This document shows positions 25,270 to 33,642 of a stretch of 44,900 nucleotides of DNA, piece by piece; position 1 is the first letter of the stretch; every line of letters starts with the position of its first letter. The notes below the pieces were generated by a model, which saw only the letters and a list, made by a program, of their open reading frames with translations, had not been told where the DNA came from and did not search any database. Source of the stretch: an uncultured Collinsella sp. (GTDB lineage Bacteria; Actinomycetota; Coriobacteriia; Coriobacteriales; Coriobacteriaceae); contig UQDE01000018.1 in assembly GCA_900539735.1 (NCBI GenBank), forward strand, positions 1 to 44,900, in the 5' to 3' direction. A program made the position numbers and the translations under genes.

Positions 25270-26766
25270 CTAGTCCTGGGCCTTGATGCTCGGCAGGAGA
25301 ATCTGGGCGAGGTAGTCGGTCTCGAGTTTGGTCGCGGTGTCTGCCTTGCCGTCTTTGCCGACCAACACGTTCTTGATCTGGCTATAGGTGTAGCGGTTGC
25401 CGGTCGTCAGCTCGACAAGCTCAATGGCCGTGTCCATGGGGTAGGTCGACACGGGGTCTTGCGTGCGCCCGTTGATGGTCTGGGGCACCACATACGGATA
25501 GACGGGGCCGCTGGCGTAGACGGTGTAGCCGTTGCCAAGGTTTGCCGCACCCAAAACCGTATCGCCCTCATCGGGCGTAAAGCTCTCGCCGTCGCGCACC
25601 GTGACGAGCGTCACGAGTGGTGTGTTGGTGTCGCCGGCAAGATAGATGCATAGCGTGCTGCCATTTTGCCAAGTCTCGACCTTGCCGTACCACTCGACGG
25701 GGATATCGAGCTGGTAGAGGTCGGTTGCCTTGTGTCGGGCGTCGGCATCACGGGCCGCCTGTGCCTTTTGCGCGCTCACGGCATTGACGGCGGCGTCGCG
25801 CCGCGCGGTTGCTGCCTGCTGGAGCACTTTGGCAGCCGCGGCGGAGCTCGCACCGCCCTCTTCGGCATATTTGGCGGCGGCATCGATCTGGTCGTCAGTC
25901 ACCGTGTCGGCCGAAGGCACCTTGAGCTTAAAGGTGGCCTGGGCACTTAAATCCTGTCCATCGCTCTTAACGGTGACCTGCGTCTTGGTGGTCGGGACGG
26001 TATAGATGGTGCCGTCGGCCGCGATGGGGGAGGCAGCGATGGAGAACGTGTAATCGCCGGGCAGCAGTTTGATGCCGCGGCCGCGCTCGTCAACATAGAG
26101 TGTTTCGCTCACGGAGGAGCCATCAGCGTCCTGACCGCTCACCTGTACGGGAATCTTGGAGCCGGTGGAACAGTCGAGGCCCGCGGCATGCACGCCAATC
26201 TGCACTGACATCATCGTGTGGGCATTGGCGGCGACAGCGGCAGCCTGCTCTTGCTGATATCCGTTCCAGGCGGCATAGCCTGCGCCGCCTGCGACGAGCG
26301 CGACGGCCACGACACCGGCGACCATCAGATTGCGGCGCTTGGGCGACATCTTGCGATGGCGAACCTCGGCCTCGCGTGCCGAGGGAACGGACGGTAGGGG
26401 GATATCGCCCATGGCGATGGTCTCGTCCACGGCAGGCGCAGAGCCCAGGCCGGGAAGCTCGCGGGTCAGCGAATCTTCGGCCGGCAAGCTGTCGAGCAAG
26501 ATGGTTTCCTCGCTCGTGTCGGATTCGGGCTGGTCGTCGGCCTCGCATTCGGTGTCTTCGTGATCTGCCTCATCTTCGGCAGGCTCAACGTCGTCTGCAT
26601 CCTGATCATCGGACTGCGCCTCGGCTTCCGACTCATCCTGCACATCAACGCCCGAATCGTCAAACGCAATCTCATCAAGTGAAATCCGGTCTAGGCTCTC
26701 CAGGGCTTCGGCACTCGCTTCTGCATCTTGGGCCGCATCCTCTTGGCCCATCGTCTCATCATTCAT
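25270..26766 (-). CDS. Membrane-anchored protein with acidic cytoplasmic N-terminus
   Basis: A 498-residue protein with no family I recognise. Residues 1-135 are highly acidic and low in complexity (Asp/Glu/Ala rich). A basic SPKRRN precedes a single transmembrane helix (about 145-168, LMVAGVVAVALVAGGAGYAAW). The outside part has a beta-rich domain with SVSETLYVDERGRGIKLLPGDYTF, an Ala-rich coiled segment (about 300-345), and a C-terminal domain with YPMDTAIELVELTTGNRYTY. ATG at 26766 has a GGGGGA site upstream. It probably acts at the cell envelope; acidic N-terminal tails of this kind are common in coriobacterial membrane proteins. Confidence 0.75.
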   Translation of the reverse strand: MNDETMGQEDAAQDAEASAEALESLDRISLDEIAFDDSGVDVQDESEAEAQSDDQDADDVEPAEDEADHEDTECEADDQPESDTSEETILLDSLPAEDSLTRELPGLGSAPAVDETIAMGDIPLPSVPSAREAEVRHRKMSPKRRNLMVAGVVAVALVAGGAGYAAWNGYQQEQAAAVAANAHTMMSVQIGVHAAGLDCSTGSKIPVQVSGQDADGSSVSETLYVDERGRGIKLLPGDYTFSIAASPIAADGTIYTVPTTKTQVTVKSDGQDLSAQATFKLKVPSADTVTDDQIDAAAKYAEEGGASSAAAAKVLQQAATARRDAAVNAVSAQKAQAARDADARHKATDLYQLDIPVEWYGKVETWQNGSTLCIYLAGDTNTPLVTLVTVRDGESFTPDEGDTVLGAANLGNGYTVYASGPVYPYVVPQTINGRTQDPVSTYPMDTAIELVELTTGNRYTYSQIKNVLVGKDGKADTATKLETDYLAQILLPSIKAQD

Positions 26767-26894
26767 ACATCCCCCAAGCTCAATATCGGGACAACAATGT
26801 ACCCAAAATTGGGGTCACATAGAGCTGTCAGGCGATTGGAAATCTGATTTTATCTGTGAGAGAGGTTTTGCATATGTGCGTGAATGCGCGCAAC

Positions 26895-26936
26895 AACAAA
26901 AAGCCCCGGAAAGCGGACGAATCGCTTTCCGGGGCT
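26895..26936 (-). terminator. Terminator of the minus-strand membrane-protein gene
   Basis: AGCCCCGGAAAGCG and its complement form a stem with a seven-base loop (26902-26936). Read on the minus strand it is followed by TTTTTGTTGTTG. It lies after the stop of the gene at 27004. Confidence 0.88.
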
Positions 26937-27003
26937 GCGCATGACGCGCGATTGCGGCATCGGCTAAGTTTGCCTACATCCAAATGTGGACGGAATAAAC
27001 ATG

Positions 27004-28011
27004 TTACTCGGCGTGCGCGTAATCAACCTTGGCGCGGCGGGCGGTAGCCTTCTCCCAATCGCTGGTGCCCTCAAAGACATCCTGCTTATAGGGATTGCGG
27101 CCGAGCTTCTTGGCACGGTAGGCGATGTAGATGATCGCGGCGACGTTGGCGACCAGTGCGGCGATCGAGACCGCGGTAGCGGCGCCGGGGTCGAGCGTGG
27201 AGTGGGTCACAAAGATGGACTCCTCCTGGAAGTAGGGGAATACCTGGGCAAACATGCACCAAATAGCCAGCGTAAAGGCGCGGTTCTGGATCCAGCCGCC
27301 CTTGTTCCAGATAAAGGCGGCGACGGTGGGCGCCAGCAGCAGCGCAAAGCCGCAGAACCAGGAGTGGGTGGGCAGGCAGTTGTAGGTGTAGCAGAAGTTC
27401 CAGATATCGTAGGCGATGATGTAGACCCAGGTCATATCGGGCCACAGCATGTCGGTCTGATCCTCGGAGGCGTAGACACTCCACCAACCGGTCATGCAGA
27501 AGATGTTGATGATACCGGCGATGCCGTTGAACACGTTGTTCCAGCCGGCTAGCTGCGTAGCACCTTCGGAGGTGACCCAGGTGGACTCGCCCAGGACAAA
27601 GAAGTGATAGGCGCTCTCAAAGTCGGACACGACGGCGATCATGATGTTGATGGCGACGATCACAAACGGCCATGCGCGGAACCAACGCGCCTTGCCGATC
27701 TTTCCCCACTGGTACTTAATGGCAATAAAGCCCCAGCAGCCGGCGAGCGCCGCGTATACCTTAGCGTAGTGGAACCAGCTGTTCTGGTACACATGGGTGG
27801 GGTTGGTGAGCGCCCACTCGGCGCCCTGTGAGACGCCGATGGCGATGGCGACGCAGTAGATGGTCATGGCCAGCGGAGCCACGCCAAAGATGATTGCCGC
27901 GCCCAGCTTGGTGCGGCGGCCGACCTCGTTGAGCACAATCAGGCCAATAAAGACCATGGCCCAGCCGGCCCAGTGGATAAGGGTATCGCTACCCCAAACA
28001 TCGAACAGCAT
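27004..28011 (-). CDS. Multi-pass membrane protein, DUF5692-like
   Basis: A 335-residue protein with about nine hydrophobic segments, rich in Trp and aromatic residues (SDFESAYHFFVLGESTW, WVYIIAYDIWNFCYTYNCLPTHSWFCGFALLL). It resembles what I recall as DUF5692; that name is from memory. The start at 28011 follows AAGGAGAG. It lies downstream of the TetR gene on the same strand, 63 bases apart, and opposite the large Fe-S flavoprotein, so the regulator probably controls both. The invariant-looking polar residues inside helices suggest a transport or redox role, which cannot be settled from sequence. Confidence 0.75.
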   Translation of the reverse strand: MLFDVWGSDTLIHWAGWAMVFIGLIVLNEVGRRTKLGAAIIFGVAPLAMTIYCVAIAIGVSQGAEWALTNPTHVYQNSWFHYAKVYAALAGCWGFIAIKYQWGKIGKARWFRAWPFVIVAINIMIAVVSDFESAYHFFVLGESTWVTSEGATQLAGWNNVFNGIAGIINIFCMTGWWSVYASEDQTDMLWPDMTWVYIIAYDIWNFCYTYNCLPTHSWFCGFALLLAPTVAAFIWNKGGWIQNRAFTLAIWCMFAQVFPYFQEESIFVTHSTLDPGAATAVSIAALVANVAAIIYIAYRAKKLGRNPYKQDVFEGTSDWEKATARRAKVDYAHAE

Positions 28012-28074
28012 GCTGCTCTCCTTTCACACGCCCGCGGCCCCTCTTCTGATCGCGGGCAGTTTGGCCAAATGTCG

Positions 28075-28737
28075 TCAGCTCTGGGGCTTGCGCTCCGGAT
28101 ACTTGGCGGTATAGCCCTCGATGTGGAGTGTCGAGGCGATGATTTCCTTGACCGTCTCGTCGGGCACATCGGGGTGCGTGCGGATATACATCAACAACCC
28201 CATGATGAGGGTGTAGAACGTTTCGTAGACATGATCGATGCGCAGCTCGTGATGGGCGACAAAATCCACCACGGTGGTGTCGCAGATATACTGCGCCACG
28301 CGCTGGACCACGTTGTGCAAAAAGCCGCCGTAGAGCGCGCCGCTGCTTGAGGTGAGTGTACTCGGCAGTTCGTGGCCGCTGGCGACCAGACGCTTAAAGA
28401 GCGGGGCGACGGTGTCGAGCGCGCCCTCGATATCACCGACGGTGCGGCCGGCGTTCCACTGCTCGAGCTCGGAGATAAAACCGTCGATTGCCTCGTCCAT
28501 AACAGCGGTGACGGCGGCGTCCATATCGGCAAAGTAGTGGTAGAACAATGAGCGCGTGCAGCCGGCTCGCTTGGTCACGGCCGATACCGATAGGTGGGAC
28601 ACGCCTAACTCGGAGCTTACGGTGCGCACGGCATCAAGGATCTCGCGACGGCGTTCGTCGCCCGTCAAGCGCTTTGCCGCGCTATCGGATGCGGGGACGG
28701 CATCGACCACAGAGGTATCTGCTGTGTTGTTGCCCAT
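28075..28737 (-). CDS. TetR/AcrR-family transcriptional regulator
   Basis: A 220-residue regulator. Residues 25-75 form the TetR DNA-binding domain: RREILDAVRTVSSELGVSHLSVSAVTKRAGCTRSLFYHYFADMDAA. The rest is an all-helical ligand domain. It is divergent from the FAD/Fe-S oxidoreductase gene, and two copies of TTGAC-N5-GTCAA lie between them. It likely represses the oxidoreductase, itself and possibly the following membrane protein; ligand unknown. ATG at 28737 has AAAGGCGG upstream. Confidence 0.9.
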   Translation of the reverse strand: MGNNTADTSVVDAVPASDSAAKRLTGDERRREILDAVRTVSSELGVSHLSVSAVTKRAGCTRSLFYHYFADMDAAVTAVMDEAIDGFISELEQWNAGRTVGDIEGALDTVAPLFKRLVASGHELPSTLTSSSGALYGGFLHNVVQRVAQYICDTTVVDFVAHHELRIDHVYETFYTLIMGLLMYIRTHPDVPDETVKEIIASTLHIEGYTAKYPERKPQS

Positions 28738-28795
28738 GATTTGCCGCCTTTCATCCTCTTTTGCCTGACCGTTCGCCTAACAGTCTTGAATATTG

Positions 28796-28833
28796 TTGAC
28801 GGTTCGTCAATACTATTTTTGACACAATGTCAA
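28796..28833. promoter_or_regulatory. Twin TTGAC-N5-GTCAA operators
   Basis: Two perfect palindromes, TTGACGGTTCGTCAA (28796-28810) and TTGACACAATGTCAA (28819-28833), centred 23 bases apart in the TetR/oxidoreductase divergent region. Two sites about two helical turns apart fit two TetR dimers. Confidence 0.75.
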
Positions 28834-28926
28834 CAATGGCGGGTGAACGGCATGGGGGCATGCCCGGCCTGCAAAAAAAGAGGGGCGCTGCGGCCTCGCC
28901 GGGCTGCGGCAAGAGAAGGGACAACC

Positions 28927-31704
28927 ATGATTCTCAACGGACCGGGAATTAGCTACACCGAGCCCGATATCGGTTCGGAGTTCGTGCCGCCGCTGCCGGA
29001 GCATCCGCGCGAGGCCATCGTCAAGCTGTGCGAGCACTGCACCAACCGTCTGCTGCATCGCGACGAGCTGCTGGGCTACGAGTACTGGTCGTTTGCCGAG
29101 GCCGCAACCGACGAGCAAGCCGAAGTGCTCTGCAAGATGAAGATGCGCCGTCCCTATACGCTGCCCGAGATGGTCAAGCTCACCGGCATGCCCGAGGCAG
29201 ATATCGAGAAGATGCTCGACGACATGAGCTACACGGGCCTGCTCGAGTACAACTGGGAAAACCCCGAGCGCGCCAAGCAGTGGGTGCTGCCCATGCTGGT
29301 GCCGGGTTCCGCCGAGTTCCTCAACATGCGCGTGAGCCAGCTCGAGGAGCATCCGGTCTATGCCAAGTTCTTTGAACAGGCATCCAAGGGCCCGCTGTCC
29401 AAGGCTACGCCGATGGTGCCGCCCGGAGGCGCCGGTATCGGCATGCACGTCATTCCGGTCGAGAAGGCTATCGATGCCGCGAGCACCTCGGTGCCTATTG
29501 AGCATATCGAGCACTGGCTCGACAAATACGAGGGTAAGTATGCCGCCAGCACCTGCAGCTGCCGTGCGAGCCGTCGCGTGATGGGCGAGGGCTGCGCCGA
29601 CGACCCGGCCGATTGGTGCATCGCCGTGGGCGATATGGCCGACTACGTGGTCGAGACCGACCGCGGCCATTACGTGACGCGCGACGAGGTTTACGACATC
29701 CTGCGCCAGGCCGAGGACAACGGCTTTGTGCACCAGATCACCAATATCGACGGCGAGAACAAGATTTTCGCCATCTGCAACTGCAACGTCAACGTGTGCT
29801 ACGCCCTGCGCACCTCGCAGCTGTTCAACACGCCCAACCTGTCGCGCTCGGCCTATGTCGCCAAGGTCGAGAAGGACAAGTGCGTGGCCTGCGGTCGCTG
29901 CGTTGAGGTGTGCCCGGCCGGTGCCGCTAAGCTGGGCCAGAAGCTCTGCAGCAAAAAGGCCGGCGGACAGGTGCCCGAGTATCCCCGCCAGGAGCCGCCC
30001 GATGCCACCAAGTGGGACCACACCAAGTGGTCGCCCAACTACCGCAACGACAACCGCATCGAGACGCATGAGTCCGGCACCGCGCCCTGCAAGACGGCCT
30101 GCCCCGCGCACGTTGCCGTTCAGGGCTACTTAAAGCTCGCGGCGCAGGGCCGCTATGACGAGGCGCTGGCACTCATTAAGCGCGAGAACCCTCTGCCCGC
30201 TATCTGCGGCCGTGTGTGCAATCGCCGCTGCGAGGATGCCTGCACCCGCGGCCGTGTGGACGCCGCCGTGGCCATCGACGAGGTCAAGAAGTTCATCGCC
30301 CAGCGCGATCTGGATGCCGCGACCCGCTATGTCCCGCCCGTGGTGACGCCGACGCGCGCTGGCGGCTTCGACCAGAAGATCGCCATTATCGGTGCCGGTC
30401 CGGCCGGCCTGTCCTGCGCTTTCTACCTGGCCGAGAAGGGCTACAAGCCCGTCGTGTTCGAGAAGAACGAGCGCCCGGGCGGCATGCTCACCTACGGCAT
30501 TCCCAGCTTTAAGCTGCAGAAGGACGTTATCGAGGCCGAGGTCGAGGTTATTCGCCTGATGGGTGCCGAGTTCCGCTATGGCGTGGAGGTCGGTCGCGAT
30601 GTGACGCTCGATGAGCTGCGCGAGCAGGGCTTTAAGGCCTTTTATGTTGCCATCGGCTGCCAGGGCGGCCGCCTTGCCGGTATTCCGGGCGAGGATGCCG
30701 AGGACGTGACCGTGGCCGTCGACTTCTTGCGCGAGGTCAACAGCGGCAAGATCGACGCGCTGCCCGGCCGCACCATCGTGGTGGGCGGCGGCAACGTGGC
30801 CATCGACGTGGCCCGCAACGCCTGCCGTCTGGGCTCCGAGCACGTCGAGATGTTCTGCCTGGAGAGCGAGGCCCAGATGCCCGCCAGCGAGGAAGAGCGT
30901 CGCGAGGCCATCGAGGACGGCGCGCACATCAGCTGTGGTTGGGGTCCCAAGGAGGTTCACCTGGACGAGTCCGGCCGTGTGTGCGGTATCACCTTCAAGC
31001 GCTGCACGCGCGTCTTTGACGACGAGGGCCGGTTTGCGCCCGAGTACGACGAGAACGATCTGCGTCGTGTCGATGCCGACCGTGTCGTCATGTCGATTGG
31101 CCAGTCCATTGTGTGGGGTGACCTGTTGGCTGGCTCCAAGGTGGAGCTTGGCCGCGGCCAGGGTGCTCTTGCCGATCCCCAGACCTATCAGACTGCCGAG
31201 CCCGACGTCTTTGTGGGCGGCGACGTCTATACCGGTCCGAGCTTTGCCATCGACGCCATCGCCGCCGGTCACGAGGCCGCCGTGTCCATCCATCGCTTTG
31301 TGCAGCCGGGCTCCACGCTCACCATCGGCCGCAACCAGCGCCGCTATACCGCGCTCGACCGCGACGATGTCGTGATCGAGAGCTACGACAACGCGAGCCG
31401 CGAGGCTGCCCACGTGGACCGCGAGCGCGAGAAGGCCGCGCCGTTTAGCGAGTACGTCGAGACCTTTACCGAAGAGCAGGTGCGCGCCGAGACCGCCCGT
31501 TGCCTGGGTTGCGGTGCCTCGATCGTCGACCCCAACAAGTGCATCGGCTGCGGCCTGTGCACCACCAAGTGCGCGTTCGACGCCATCCATCTGGATCGCG
31601 ACCGCCCCGAGTGCTCCACGATGGTCAAATACGAGCAAAAGCTCCCAAGCCTCGGCAAGTATGCTTTAAAGCGTGCAATCAAAATCAAGTTCGGTCGTAA
31701 ATAG
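28927..31704 (+). CDS. Large FAD/NAD(P) iron-sulfur oxidoreductase (GltD-like)
   Basis: A 925-residue cytoplasmic redox protein. Order: an N-terminal domain with KLCEHCTNRLL and several cysteines (CSCRASRRVMGEGC), a [4Fe-4S] motif CVACGRCVEVCP (about 317), a GltD/DPYD-type cluster domain (CKTACPAHV, CGRVCNRRCEDAC), an FAD site IIGAGPAGLSCAFYLAE (about 487), a NAD(P) site VVGGGNVAIDVARNA (about 620), and two C-terminal cluster motifs (CLGCG, CIGCGLCTTKCAFDAI, about 872). This fits electron transfer between NAD(P)H and ferredoxin or a partner enzyme. I chose ATG at 28927 with AGAGAAGGG in front. Natural substrate unknown. Confidence 0.88.
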   Translation: MILNGPGISYTEPDIGSEFVPPLPEHPREAIVKLCEHCTNRLLHRDELLGYEYWSFAEAATDEQAEVLCKMKMRRPYTLPEMVKLTGMPEADIEKMLDDMSYTGLLEYNWENPERAKQWVLPMLVPGSAEFLNMRVSQLEEHPVYAKFFEQASKGPLSKATPMVPPGGAGIGMHVIPVEKAIDAASTSVPIEHIEHWLDKYEGKYAASTCSCRASRRVMGEGCADDPADWCIAVGDMADYVVETDRGHYVTRDEVYDILRQAEDNGFVHQITNIDGENKIFAICNCNVNVCYALRTSQLFNTPNLSRSAYVAKVEKDKCVACGRCVEVCPAGAAKLGQKLCSKKAGGQVPEYPRQEPPDATKWDHTKWSPNYRNDNRIETHESGTAPCKTACPAHVAVQGYLKLAAQGRYDEALALIKRENPLPAICGRVCNRRCEDACTRGRVDAAVAIDEVKKFIAQRDLDAATRYVPPVVTPTRAGGFDQKIAIIGAGPAGLSCAFYLAEKGYKPVVFEKNERPGGMLTYGIPSFKLQKDVIEAEVEVIRLMGAEFRYGVEVGRDVTLDELREQGFKAFYVAIGCQGGRLAGIPGEDAEDVTVAVDFLREVNSGKIDALPGRTIVVGGGNVAIDVARNACRLGSEHVEMFCLESEAQMPASEEERREAIEDGAHISCGWGPKEVHLDESGRVCGITFKRCTRVFDDEGRFAPEYDENDLRRVDADRVVMSIGQSIVWGDLLAGSKVELGRGQGALADPQTYQTAEPDVFVGGDVYTGPSFAIDAIAAGHEAAVSIHRFVQPGSTLTIGRNQRRYTALDRDDVVIESYDNASREAAHVDREREKAAPFSEYVETFTEEQVRAETARCLGCGASIVDPNKCIGCGLCTTKCAFDAIHLDRDRPECSTMVKYEQKLPSLGKYALKRAIKIKFGRK

Positions 31705-31719
31705 GTAACCATGGCGGGT

Positions 31720-31760
31720 AAGGGGACGGCGCAGGCTAGATTTTGCCGTCCCCTTGCTTT
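31720..31760 (+). terminator. Hairpin after the oxidoreductase gene
   Basis: AAGGGGACGGC (31720-31730) pairs with GCCGTCCCCTT (31745-31755), followed by GCTTTG. The T-run is weak. Confidence 0.6.
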
Positions 31761-31800
31761 GAGTTTGCATCGCATCAACCGTTGTTGAAAGGTTTCTACC

Positions 31801-32229
31801 TTGCATGAATTGGGAATCGTTTACCACATCATTCGCGATGTCGAGAACGTGGCGCGCGCCAATGGCGTGAGTCGCGTTTCGAGCGTCACGCTGCTGCTGG
31901 GCGAGGTCTCGGGCGTCGTTCCCGACTTGCTGCTCGACGCTTGGCGCTGGGCGGCAGATAAAAAGCCCATCGCGCAGGGCGCGGAGCTTATTGTGGAGCC
32001 CGTCGAGGCCGTGACGCATTGCGAGGCGTGCGGCTGCGACTACGCGACGGTCGAGCACGGCAAGACCTGCCCCCATTGCGGTAGCGGCGATACCTATCTG
32101 CTCCAGGGCCAAGAGGTCATGATCAAGCAGATTGAGACCCCCGACGAGGAACCGGCAGACGCTGCTCCTGACGGCCTCTCCGACGCCCCCGATGCCGTCG
32201 ACGCCGCTCACCCCCTCCACATCGTCTAG
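31801..32229 (+). CDS. hypA: Hydrogenase nickel-incorporation protein HypA
   Basis: HypA delivers nickel to the [NiFe]-hydrogenase large subunit with HypB. The product starts MHELGIVYHII; His2, which binds nickel in known HypA, is present only if translation begins at the TTG at 31801, so this start is firm. The zinc site CEACG...CPHCG is complete. The usual length is about 115 residues; this 142-residue version adds an acidic tail (ETPDEEPADAAPDGLSDAPD). No hypB or hydrogenase subunit is in the window; the upstream redox gene is separated by a hairpin. Confidence 0.9.
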   Translation: MHELGIVYHIIRDVENVARANGVSRVSSVTLLLGEVSGVVPDLLLDAWRWAADKKPIAQGAELIVEPVEAVTHCEACGCDYATVEHGKTCPHCGSGDTYLLQGQEVMIKQIETPDEEPADAAPDGLSDAPDAVDAAHPLHIV

Positions 32230-32240
32230 GATTCCCTATA

Positions 32241-32307
32241 AGTTGCGGTGAAATAGTTCCTAAATCCAGCCTTCTGGCTCTTAAACAAGAACTATTCCAC
32301 CGCAACT
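32241..32307. repeat. AGTTGCGGTGAAATAG foldback repeat, copy 2
   Basis: AGTTGCGGTGAAATAGTTCCT and AAGAACTATTCCACCGCAACT flank a 25-base loop; the right arm has one base less. Same ends as the element at 23547-23613. Confidence 0.8.
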
Positions 32308-32631
32308 ATTTTGAGTGGTTTCATAGACCATAAGTCACGAAAATAGTCAAGCCATGTCTGTTTAAACAAAATAGCGGCAGTACAAGCGCATTCGCGCTTG
32401 CCTAAAATCGATATTAATGAACAGCCTGCTTGTATCTGTAAAATGCATGGCTTGATGAGCGACGCCTTGTCGTGTAATGAGTCAAAAAGCAGTAACGTAA
32501 TCAACTTGTAACAAACCTAGACGTTTAAACAAATAATCCAACCTTTTGCGGATTTAGCTATAATTCCACAAACCAAACAGCTATACTCCTTTCATGTCGT
32601 GTAGGAAATACGTAGACAAAAAGGAGGTTAT
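32308..32631. other. Long upstream region of the PTS operon
   Basis: AT-rich, no gene seen. It holds two GTTTAAACAAA repeats (32360-32370 and 32523-32533), a CAAGCCATG/CATGGCTTG pair (32348 and 32443 region), and TATAAT at 32559-32564, which is a good -10 candidate 70 bases before the first PTS gene. Confidence 0.55.
32523..32564 (+). promoter_or_regulatory. Candidate PTS promoter with GTTTAAACAAA site
   Basis: TATAAT at 32559-32564 has no good -35; the GTTTAAACAAA repeat at 32523-32533 ends just upstream of the -35 position, as expected for an activator site. No LevR-type sigma-54 element is seen. Confidence 0.45.
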
Positions 32632-32634
32632 GTG

Positions 32635-33624
32635 ATGGTAAGTATTGTTCTTGCTAGCCACGGGGACTTGGCAGCTGGAATCAAGCAGACGGGCTCGATG
32701 GTCTTTGGCGATCAACCGTCTGTTGCCGTGGTCTCGCTCGAGCCGAGCATGGGCCCCGACGATTTCCGTGCCAAGGTCGAGGAAGCAGTCGCTTCCTTCG
32801 AGGACCAGGAGCAGGTGCTCTTCCTCGTTGATCTGTGGGGCGGCACGCCGTTCAACCAGATCAGCGGGCTCATCGAGGGCCACGATTCCTGGGCTATCGT
32901 CACCGGTGTCAACCTGCCTATGCTCATCGAGGCATATTCGCAGCGCTTTGACGCAAAGAACACTGCACATGCGATCGCAAAACATCTCGTGACTGAGGCT
33001 AAGGCTGGCGTGCGCGTCAAGCCCGAGTCTCTGGAGCCCGAGGAGAAGAAGCCGGCTGCGGCCGCCGCTGCTCCTGCAGGCGCCATCCCTCCGGGAACGG
33101 TCATCGGCGACGGGCACATCAAGATTGCCCATGTCCGTATCGACACCCGTCTGCTGCATGGTCAGGTGGCCACCACGTGGACCAAGCAGATCAACCCCAA
33201 CCGCATCATCGTGGTTTCCGACGGCGTCGCTCACGACGAGCTCCGCAAGACCATGATCGAGCAGGCTGCCCCTCCGGGAGTCCATGCCAACGTCGTGCCT
33301 ATCAAGAAGATGGCCGAGGTCGTCAAGGACACGCGTTTTGGTGACACCAAGGCCATGCTGCTCTTCGAGAACCCGCAGGATCTGCTCAAGGCCATCGAGG
33401 CCGGCGTCGACATCAAGGAAGTCAACATCGGTTCCATGGCTCACTCCAAGGGCAAGGTCGTCGTCACCAACGCCGTTGCTATGGGCGATGACGACGTCAA
33501 GACTCTCGAGGCCCTCAAGGCCAAGGGCGTCAAGTTCGAGGTCCGCAAGGTTCCTTCGGATTCCTCCGAGGATCTCGACGCCATGTTGAAGAAAGCTAAG
33601 GCCGAACTGGCCGCTCAAGCATAG
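32635..33624 (+). CDS. manX: PTS mannose-family IIAB component
   Basis: A 329-residue fusion of IIA and IIB of the mannose class. IIA (residues 1-125) has the phosphorylated histidine in IVLASHGDLA (H9); a Pro/Ala/Glu linker (130-158) joins IIB, whose phospho-histidine is in RIDTRLLHGQV (H175). Phosphate passes from HPr through both sites to the sugar brought in by IIC/IID. ATG at 32635 follows AAGGAGG (32621-32627) with seven bases spacing. It is the first gene of IIAB-IIC-IID, 18 bases before IIC. Sugar specificity (mannose, glucose, glucosamine or other) cannot be read from sequence. Confidence 0.93.
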   Translation: MVSIVLASHGDLAAGIKQTGSMVFGDQPSVAVVSLEPSMGPDDFRAKVEEAVASFEDQEQVLFLVDLWGGTPFNQISGLIEGHDSWAIVTGVNLPMLIEAYSQRFDAKNTAHAIAKHLVTEAKAGVRVKPESLEPEEKKPAAAAAAPAGAIPPGTVIGDGHIKIAHVRIDTRLLHGQVATTWTKQINPNRIIVVSDGVAHDELRKTMIEQAAPPGVHANVVPIKKMAEVVKDTRFGDTKAMLLFENPQDLLKAIEAGVDIKEVNIGSMAHSKGKVVVTNAVAMGDDDVKTLEALKAKGVKFEVRKVPSDSSEDLDAMLKKAKAELAAQA

Positions 33625-33642
33625 TAAAGGAGGGTCCGATAC

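Noticed and set aside
32281..32631. LevR/sigma-54 promoter for the mannose PTS
   Set aside because: No TTGGCAC...TTGC element at -24/-12 and no LevR gene; a TATAAT is present instead.
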